Assembly (NCBI RefSeq): GCF_900156345.1 | Contig: NZ_FTPP01000001.1 | Coordinates: forward strand, 1,550,001 to 1,614,000 | From: Pontibacter indicus | GTDB lineage: Bacteria > Bacteroidota > Bacteroidia > Cytophagales > Hymenobacteraceae | DNA: 64,000 bases | Direction of reading: 5' to 3' | Shown here: piece by piece, positions 60,301 through 64,000 of the stretch | How the letters are laid out: every line of letters starts with the position of its first letter | Position numbering within the stretch: position 1 is the first letter of the stretch | Made by a program: the position numbers and the translations under genes | The notes under the pieces: model-generated | Told to the model about the DNA's origin: nothing | Seen by the model: only the letters and a program-made list of their open reading frames with translations | The model's database searches: none

Positions 60301-62304
60301 GGTCTGGTTGAACGTGGCGTAAATGGCCGAAATGGTATCAATAATGCGGGTGGTCTGGGTGGCGTCTTCGATCTTGAGGTTGCTCACCACATCAATGAGC
60401 ATTTCCAGCTCCGCCGATACGGCCGCGATTTCCTTGTCGGTCGCGTCGGCCTCCACTACCTTGCCTATACCTTCTATGGCGGTATTGATCTCCCTGACCT
60501 GCTTCTCGTAAGGCGCCAGCGCATTGGGCTGCAACAGAAAATCAACGGCTGCGTTGGCCGTGTCCTGCGCAAATTGCTGCAGTTGCGCCTCGTATTTTTC
60601 GATGGTTGGCAGGTCGGCATAGCGGAGTTCTTTCAACGAGATTACCTCGCCGCGTATACCCCGCAGGTCGGCCAGGTAGCGAACATAATCGTTGATGCTC
60701 TCGGCCTTCTTGTGCTTCAGCGTCTGGATCAGCGCGTCGGCCTGCCCCAGCACCTGACTGATCTGCGCCTGCGTGTTTTTCTTGATGCTGAGTACCTTTT
60801 CGTACTCCTCCACCGCCGCCGTGGCCGTCTGCCGCGCAGCCGAAAGCGGAGCCGCCAGATTGTAAGTTTCTTCCCTGCTGAGCCAGTGGTAAGAGTCCAG
60901 TACATCGGTGGTTTTCTTGATCAGGTCCAGGTATAGGTTGGCGTAGGAATTCTCCTTATTCAACAGAGTCAGCACTTCGTTGCTTTCGGCCATGGCCCGC
61001 ACAATGTCCTTATTGCCGATCTTGTACAGGTACGACTCCTGCGTAACAGGTATGGTAAAGTTCGGCCCGATGTAAGGCGTCTGCCAGATCTGGATGGAGT
61101 GGTGTTTTTGCGCTTCTTCGTCGGCTCGGAAATAGCACAGCTCCCCGTTCTCGTAAATGGCGTAGCCGTGGCAGACAATGGGCACTTCAATCTGCTGCGT
61201 GATCAGGTTATAAGACAGCAACAGGTATACGCTCGTCTCCTTGTTGTAGAACACATACAGGAAATCCTCGCCGTTGGGGGACGCAATGCGCTTCTCAAAC
61301 AGCATGTCCTGCAGGTTGTTGTCGAATTGCTTGAACTCGCCCGTCTGCAGGTAGTAGCCATAAGCGTAAATGATCCCCTGCCCGTCGGGCAACAGCACAC
61401 AACTATGCTCCAGTGCGTCAATGCGACGTGCCTCTTTCAGCTTGGAGTTGAAGACAATATAGCGGTAATTGTTCTCGCGGTAGGGTCGGATCTTCAGGAG
61501 AATGATGTTTCCCAGAGTGGCGTAGTAGATCTCCGAGTCGTCGAGCGTCTGGTCCTTGTCCTCCACCTCCTCCGAGTAAATGCCACGGCCCGAGTCAGTG
61601 TTGTCTTCTACCTTGATGGTGAGGTCGCCGCCGACGGTCTCCACAAACACCTTGTCCTCGATGGACACATGCGGGTGTTTGCCTTTGCGCTGCGCCTCGC
61701 GGGTAGTGCGTTTCCAGCTGAAGTCGTGCTGGTTGGGGAACACATACTCGTGGTCGCTGCGGTTGTCGATGTAAGTGATCGTGTCGCCTTTGAGCAACCA
61801 CTTAAAGGTCTTGATATCGTTGACGCCCTTGCCCACCCGAAACACCATGTACAGGTAGTTGCCGATGTGCGCAAATTTGACAAACTGAGTGTTCTTGTAG
61901 TATTTGTAAAGCTTCTGAAAGTCGTCCTGAAAGGTCTTGTCCTGCAGCAAGTCGAGCGGCTGCTGGTGGAAGCTGTGGCCCTCGTAGGTATAGACGCCAA
62001 ACACATCCGACAGCTCCACCTCCGACTTCAGGCCAAGGTATACGTTGTAGCCAAAAAGCAAGGTATAGCCCACGGGCACCATGTCCGAGGGCACACAGTT
62101 GTTCTCGGTGGTAATGCGCTCGGTCGTGATCAGCTTCGTCTCAATCGCCCCGAACACGCTCTTCCGCTCCTGGTTCAGCTGCTCCAATTGCGCGCGAAGT
62201 TCGGCCCCGCTTTTCTGCAGACGGTTACGCAGGATTTCATAAGTGCCCCCTTCGAGTTGTACATTTTCGGCAGAAGTGGTAGCGGCGGTATTGGTATCTT
62301 CCAT
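57343..62304 (-). CDS. Large AAA+ 'DNA repair ATPase' (DUF3686 type)
   Basis: A 1653-residue cytoplasmic protein. Residues 1-450 are a beta-rich DUF3686 region with propeller-like repeats (VFGVYTYEGHSFHQQP; YATLGNIILLKIRPY); 500-900 is long coiled coil with many A/Q/E/K heptads; 900-1230 is helical; 1280-1460 is an AAA+ module of MoxR-like form with Walker A PPGYGKTT (about 1286-1293) and Walker B MIYLDDIQH (about 1346-1354), then a sensor Asn in VVMAGNPY. NCBI-style annotation calls this family 'DNA repair ATPase', but experimental support is scarce. In Bacteroidota such genes are often near telA-type genes; here telA is 26 kb away. Confidence 0.85.
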   Translation of the reverse strand: MEDTNTAATTSAENVQLEGGTYEILRNRLQKSGAELRAQLEQLNQERKSVFGAIETKLITTERITTENNCVPSDMVPVGYTLLFGYNVYLGLKSEVELSDVFGVYTYEGHSFHQQPLDLLQDKTFQDDFQKLYKYYKNTQFVKFAHIGNYLYMVFRVGKGVNDIKTFKWLLKGDTITYIDNRSDHEYVFPNQHDFSWKRTTREAQRKGKHPHVSIEDKVFVETVGGDLTIKVEDNTDSGRGIYSEEVEDKDQTLDDSEIYYATLGNIILLKIRPYRENNYRYIVFNSKLKEARRIDALEHSCVLLPDGQGIIYAYGYYLQTGEFKQFDNNLQDMLFEKRIASPNGEDFLYVFYNKETSVYLLLSYNLITQQIEVPIVCHGYAIYENGELCYFRADEEAQKHHSIQIWQTPYIGPNFTIPVTQESYLYKIGNKDIVRAMAESNEVLTLLNKENSYANLYLDLIKKTTDVLDSYHWLSREETYNLAAPLSAARQTATAAVEEYEKVLSIKKNTQAQISQVLGQADALIQTLKHKKAESINDYVRYLADLRGIRGEVISLKELRYADLPTIEKYEAQLQQFAQDTANAAVDFLLQPNALAPYEKQVREINTAIEGIGKVVEADATDKEIAAVSAELEMLIDVVSNLKIEDATQTTRIIDTISAIYATFNQTRAALRRKRKDLLSQEGKAEFNSQIKLISQSVVNYLEVSDSPQKCEEYLAKLMVQLEELEGRFPDFDEFIEQLTVKREEIYSAFESKKVQLQEAQNKRANSLQQAADRILKAVQNRAGKLTSVSEINGYFASDLMIEKVRSTVEELLGIGDTVKADTIQSRLKTLKEDAIRQLKDKQELFVDGANILKFGKHQFTVNTQPLELSVVHRDDAMYYHLTGTNFFEKITDESFLSYRPVWEQSLVSENQQVYRAEYLAFKVLQAAQDTGINRPQNENSLRYLSIDELHKLTASELTDYVNKFMAVRFNEGYLKGVHDHDAALILAALIRLIKTADLLRYTSIDRACAQLYWQVFAPESKKKSLTHQLQGISAILQVFPDTHEFDDVKADLQQELYTFQQETGLCKEANAAEAGDYLFYELTRGNHFVIDSQADVLYDGFKHFLTERRVLDRFEESVKALEENVAHQFELIQHWLKAYIAQAGQHDKAEFVAEVATLLLTDSYSPLQVVHTVLNENIAGMQGAHQQVQGQQYQLHYHGFMRRLRDYSSTATAFTQFTELKKHLTQQAEQALRLNEFKPRVLSSFVRNKLIDQVYLPLIGANLAKQIGAAGETKRTDLMGMLLLISPPGYGKTTIMEYIANRLGIIFMKINGPAIGHQVTALDPKEAPNAAAREELEKLNLSFEMGDNVMIYLDDIQHCNPEFLQKFISLCDAQRKIEGVYKGRSKTYDFRGKKVCVVMAGNPYTETGEKFRIPDMLANRADIYNLGDIIGDTEDVFKLSYIENSLTSNTVLAKLAAKSQKDIYTLLQLAETGNSEGLEFEGNYSAAELNEYVLVLKKLLKIQDVILKVNLEYIRSAAQADEYRIEPAFKLQGSYRNMNKLAEKVMPIMNDQELQTLILSHYEAESQTLTSGAEANMLKFRQLIGIMTEAEAQRWEDIKATFVRNNKLKGFGGGNQVGQVLTEMEKISGGLAGIRDVLSQFKPSKLEAEEF

Positions 62305-62474
62305 GTGGGTGGAGGATTAAATTTTAAATGGTGGTAAGTATTTGGCTCTGGTGAAAGCCAATTGTTTTCACGGCTTATTTTGTACTAGTGGCTTGTTTAA
62401 CTTTTGGTATTGGCTGTGGACAAGGTATAAGCTTGCCTAGCTGCTATTCGTTTTGGGAGCTTCACTTTCTATTT

Positions 62475-63176
62475 TTAGAAAGTATATTTAATAGGGTTTT
62501 GGCTCCCTTTTTTCATATAATTGGATAAAGATTGATTTATATATTTATCCCTGATTTCTGGTTCAGCTACACTTCCAGTAAACTCCCAGCGCCTGCCCCC
62601 AACATGGTGCCATTCATGTATATTGTAAACTTCTCTAACAAGACCACGATATGCAGCAAAGGCATATTTCGCCAAATTTCTTTTAGGCCCAACAACCCAA
62701 GAAGAGCGAGTAGCATTGTATAGTTTTTCATCATCCATGAATCTTTCATAAAGACGATTAATGTTGATGATAATTGAGGGTTCCTCCTTATCTACAGTTA
62801 TGACTTGCGCGTCATAATGCTGAATTACTTCAGCTATAGATTTTAATCCCCGCACCCACGAATGATGTCCGTTTACTTCGTTTTTTAAATTCTCCAGTCC
62901 TAGTAAGTCGATACAAGCACTTTCAATTTCCAAAGCTTGCTCTTCAGTCAAGCCATGTCTTAAGATATAGTGTTGAACATTGCCAGCTCCAATCTTTCTT
63001 ATTTCATCTAATTTATCAGAGAGTAATTCTGTATCTAAAGCACATTGAACATGATTAAAAATTCGATTGTTTTTGCCTTTGCCTACATAAAATATTTGCT
63101 GCGAAACAGGTTCTTTTAGAATGTAGACATAGTATCCTATTCGTTCACAGACTGCTTGAGTAAATTCTTTTATCAT
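62475..63176 (-). CDS. LEM-3-like GIY-YIG nuclease with unknown C-terminal domain
   Basis: The 233-residue protein has an N-terminal GIY-YIG nuclease (YYVYIL at 15-20, IFYVGKGKNNRIFNHV at 28-43 with Arg38, and catalytic Glu near 84) of the LEM-3/ANKLE1 type. Residues 140-233 form a second domain (SWVVGPKRNLAKYAFAAYRGLVREV; GGRRWEFTGSVAEPEIRDKYI; GSQNPIKY) shared with other small nucleases and possibly PUA-like. Together this suggests cleavage of structured or modified DNA; target unknown. It is AT-rich relative to the ATPase gene beside it and, with the next gene, looks like an insert. Confidence 0.82.
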   Translation of the reverse strand: MIKEFTQAVCERIGYYVYILKEPVSQQIFYVGKGKNNRIFNHVQCALDTELLSDKLDEIRKIGAGNVQHYILRHGLTEEQALEIESACIDLLGLENLKNEVNGHHSWVRGLKSIAEVIQHYDAQVITVDKEEPSIIININRLYERFMDDEKLYNATRSSWVVGPKRNLAKYAFAAYRGLVREVYNIHEWHHVGGRRWEFTGSVAEPEIRDKYINQSLSNYMKKGSQNPIKYTF

Positions 63177-63334
63177 ATTTTCTAATTGTAACCGATACTT
63201 ATTTATAAAATGAGCATTTAGCTGATAATTTATTAAAGAGGTTTCATAATACTCAAGAATCGGAAAAAGTTACATCTGATAATGCTTGTTTCGAATTCTT
63301 AGCTGGGAGTAAAGAACTATCTTCACAAGCAACA

Positions 63335-63676
63335 CTACTCTCTATTGTCTTTTAGATAGTTTATATAATTTGTCAAAAGACCATTTATTTGCTGTGCCGC
63401 TACAGGATTAGCCGAATGAACATTGAATTTTAATTCAATTAAATCAAGACCTGAATGATAAACTAGCCACTTGGCAGCGGCGTATCCATCAGGAGCTAAT
63501 TCTCCATTTTCTTCCAACCCTAAATCATTATCAAAGCTGATAAAATCAGGTAGTCCATTAATATTAATGTAGTCTACAAATTCATAATAGCTTCTTACAA
63601 CAACAAATTCATCTTCCATAGCCTTACTGTAAACCATGTCGACTGTTCTTATATCATCGAGAAAAAGCTTTTTCAT
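63335..63676 (-). CDS. Cyclic-phosphate-processing receiver-domain protein (cREC type)
   Basis: This 113-residue single domain has a receiver-like fold: KKLFLDDIRTVDMVYSKAM at the start with Asp7/Asp8, VVVRSYYEFVDYININGLPDFISFDNDLG in the middle, and VHSANPVAAQQINGLL at the end. The conserved D-D, FDxDLG and HSxNP motifs identify the family proposed to act on nucleic-acid cyclic phosphates (cREC), found in RNA repair and conflict systems, rather than a two-component receiver. AT-rich, next to the GIY-YIG gene. Confidence 0.8.
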   Translation of the reverse strand: MKKLFLDDIRTVDMVYSKAMEDEFVVVRSYYEFVDYININGLPDFISFDNDLGLEENGELAPDGYAAAKWLVYHSGLDLIELKFNVHSANPVAAQQINGLLTNYINYLKDNRE

Positions 63677-63692
63677 TGTTAAAATTATACCT

Positions 63693-63746
63693 AACCTCAG
63701 CCCAAACCCCTCTCCTGTTCTCAGAAGAGGGGTTTGGGGTGAGGTT
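63693..63746. terminator. Long hairpin terminator-like element
   Basis: Two 21-bp arms (63693-63713 and 63726-63746, around CCCAAACCCCTCT / AGAGGGGTTTGGG) differ at one position and enclose 12 bp. The right arm touches the stop codon of the last gene. It resembles the CCCCTC/GAGGGG hairpins of R1 and R2. Confidence 0.75.
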
Positions 63747-64000
63747 AATTCAGTGAAATAAACGGCTTATCCGCTATACCCATCGCCGTGGCCGTCGTGG
63801 TCAGCTGCTTCAACGTGTTCAGCGTACTTTCGTCGGCGCTGCTCTGCATCATCTTGAGTAAAAGGGCCGATACGCTTAGGTTGCGCACATCCTCCGAGTT
63901 CATGCCGAACTGACTCACAAAGCGCTGCAGGTTCTCGCGGAAGTCCACATGCCCGTCCGAGTTTGGCTGGAAGAAGGTTTCCTTCACGGTGTTGAGCACT
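63745..64000 (-). CDS. C-terminal end of an unidentified protein (cut by window edge)
   Basis: The frame remains open to the window edge (VLNTVKETFFQPNSDG...), so only the last 85 or so residues are here: helical, polar, ending TATAMGIADKPFISLN. I do not recognise it from this fragment. Because the large ATPase gene is often accompanied in Bacteroidota by an SPFH/flotillin-like or other stress gene, that is one possibility, but nothing in the fragment proves it. The hairpin at 63693-63746 marks its end. Confidence 0.6.
   Translation of the reverse strand, partial: VLNTVKETFFQPNSDGHVDFRENLQRFVSQFGMNSEDVRNLSVSALLLKMMQSSADESTLNTLKQLTTTATAMGIADKPFISLN

Overview
The window looks like a chromosomal segment of a Bacteroidota bacterium of the Cytophagales/Hymenobacteraceae type; Pontibacter-like is an inference from gene content and style, not a measured placement. 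Supporting signs are a type IX secretion (T9SS) C-terminal sorting domain, TonB-type outer-membrane proteins with carboxypeptidase-regulatory N-termini, paired DUF1501/DUF1800 proteins, DUF4097 proteins behind an ECF sigma/anti-sigma pair, promoters of the Bacteroidota form TTTG-N19-TAnnTTTG, and almost no Shine-Dalgarno sites. Composition is moderately GC-rich with some clearly AT-richer patches. I see no rRNA, tRNA, CRISPR array, transposase, integrase or phage gene.

Layout. 1-1.7 kb: 3' part of a repeat-rich T9SS cargo protein carrying a 467-bp perfect internal DNA duplication. 1.8-5.2 kb: DUF1543 protein, a composite intergenic repeat, an orphan TcmP-like protein and small unknowns. 5.3-11 kb: ECF sigma, HEAT-repeat anti-sigma, two DUF4097 proteins and a TonB-type receptor. 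11.4-17.5 kb: FtsX-like permease with a candidate sigma-54 promoter, divergent from an NtrC-type regulator and its kinase, then a PAP2 phosphatase. 17.7-22.8 kb: an AT-rich patch of unrelated single genes (DUF2971 remnant, LRR protein, Crp/Fnr, RidA, amidohydrolase, small ABC pair) separated by hairpin-bearing spacers, resembling a cassette array. 23-28 kb: dienelactone hydrolase, acetyltransferase, VOC protein, 2-hydroxyacid dehydrogenase, SelO and a Kunitz-domain lipoprotein. 28-31.5 kb: a second copy of the composite repeat and a four-gene TelA operon. 31.8-40.8 kb: pseudouridine synthase, M28 peptidase, DACNV/DAC-like protein, MG2-TonB-plug fusion, DUF1501/DUF1800 pair. 40.9-48.8 kb: HxlR regulator facing a nitroreductase through overlapping promoters, DsbA-like and LLM oxidoreductases, GerW/YtfJ-like protein, HflK-HflC, MBL-fold hydrolase. 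49.2-57 kb: an OmpR/HisKA two-component pair followed by a TolC/adaptor/RND heavy-metal-type efflux operon whose promoter carries three TAATC sites spaced exactly 11 bp. 57.3-64 kb: a 1653-residue AAA 'DNA repair ATPase', then an AT-rich insert with a GIY-YIG nuclease and a cyclic-phosphate-processing receiver protein, then the 3' end of an unknown gene.

The strongest unexplained signal is not a gene. The hexamer GGTATA (mostly inside [CA]AGGTATA) occurs about 150 times by hand count over both strands, roughly five times what base composition predicts, in genes and spacers and in both orientations. Other points worth a look are the compact HxlR/nitroreductase control region, the Kunitz lipoprotein, the TelA operon of poorly known proteins, the altered diadenylate-cyclase-like protein, and the cassette-like patch.
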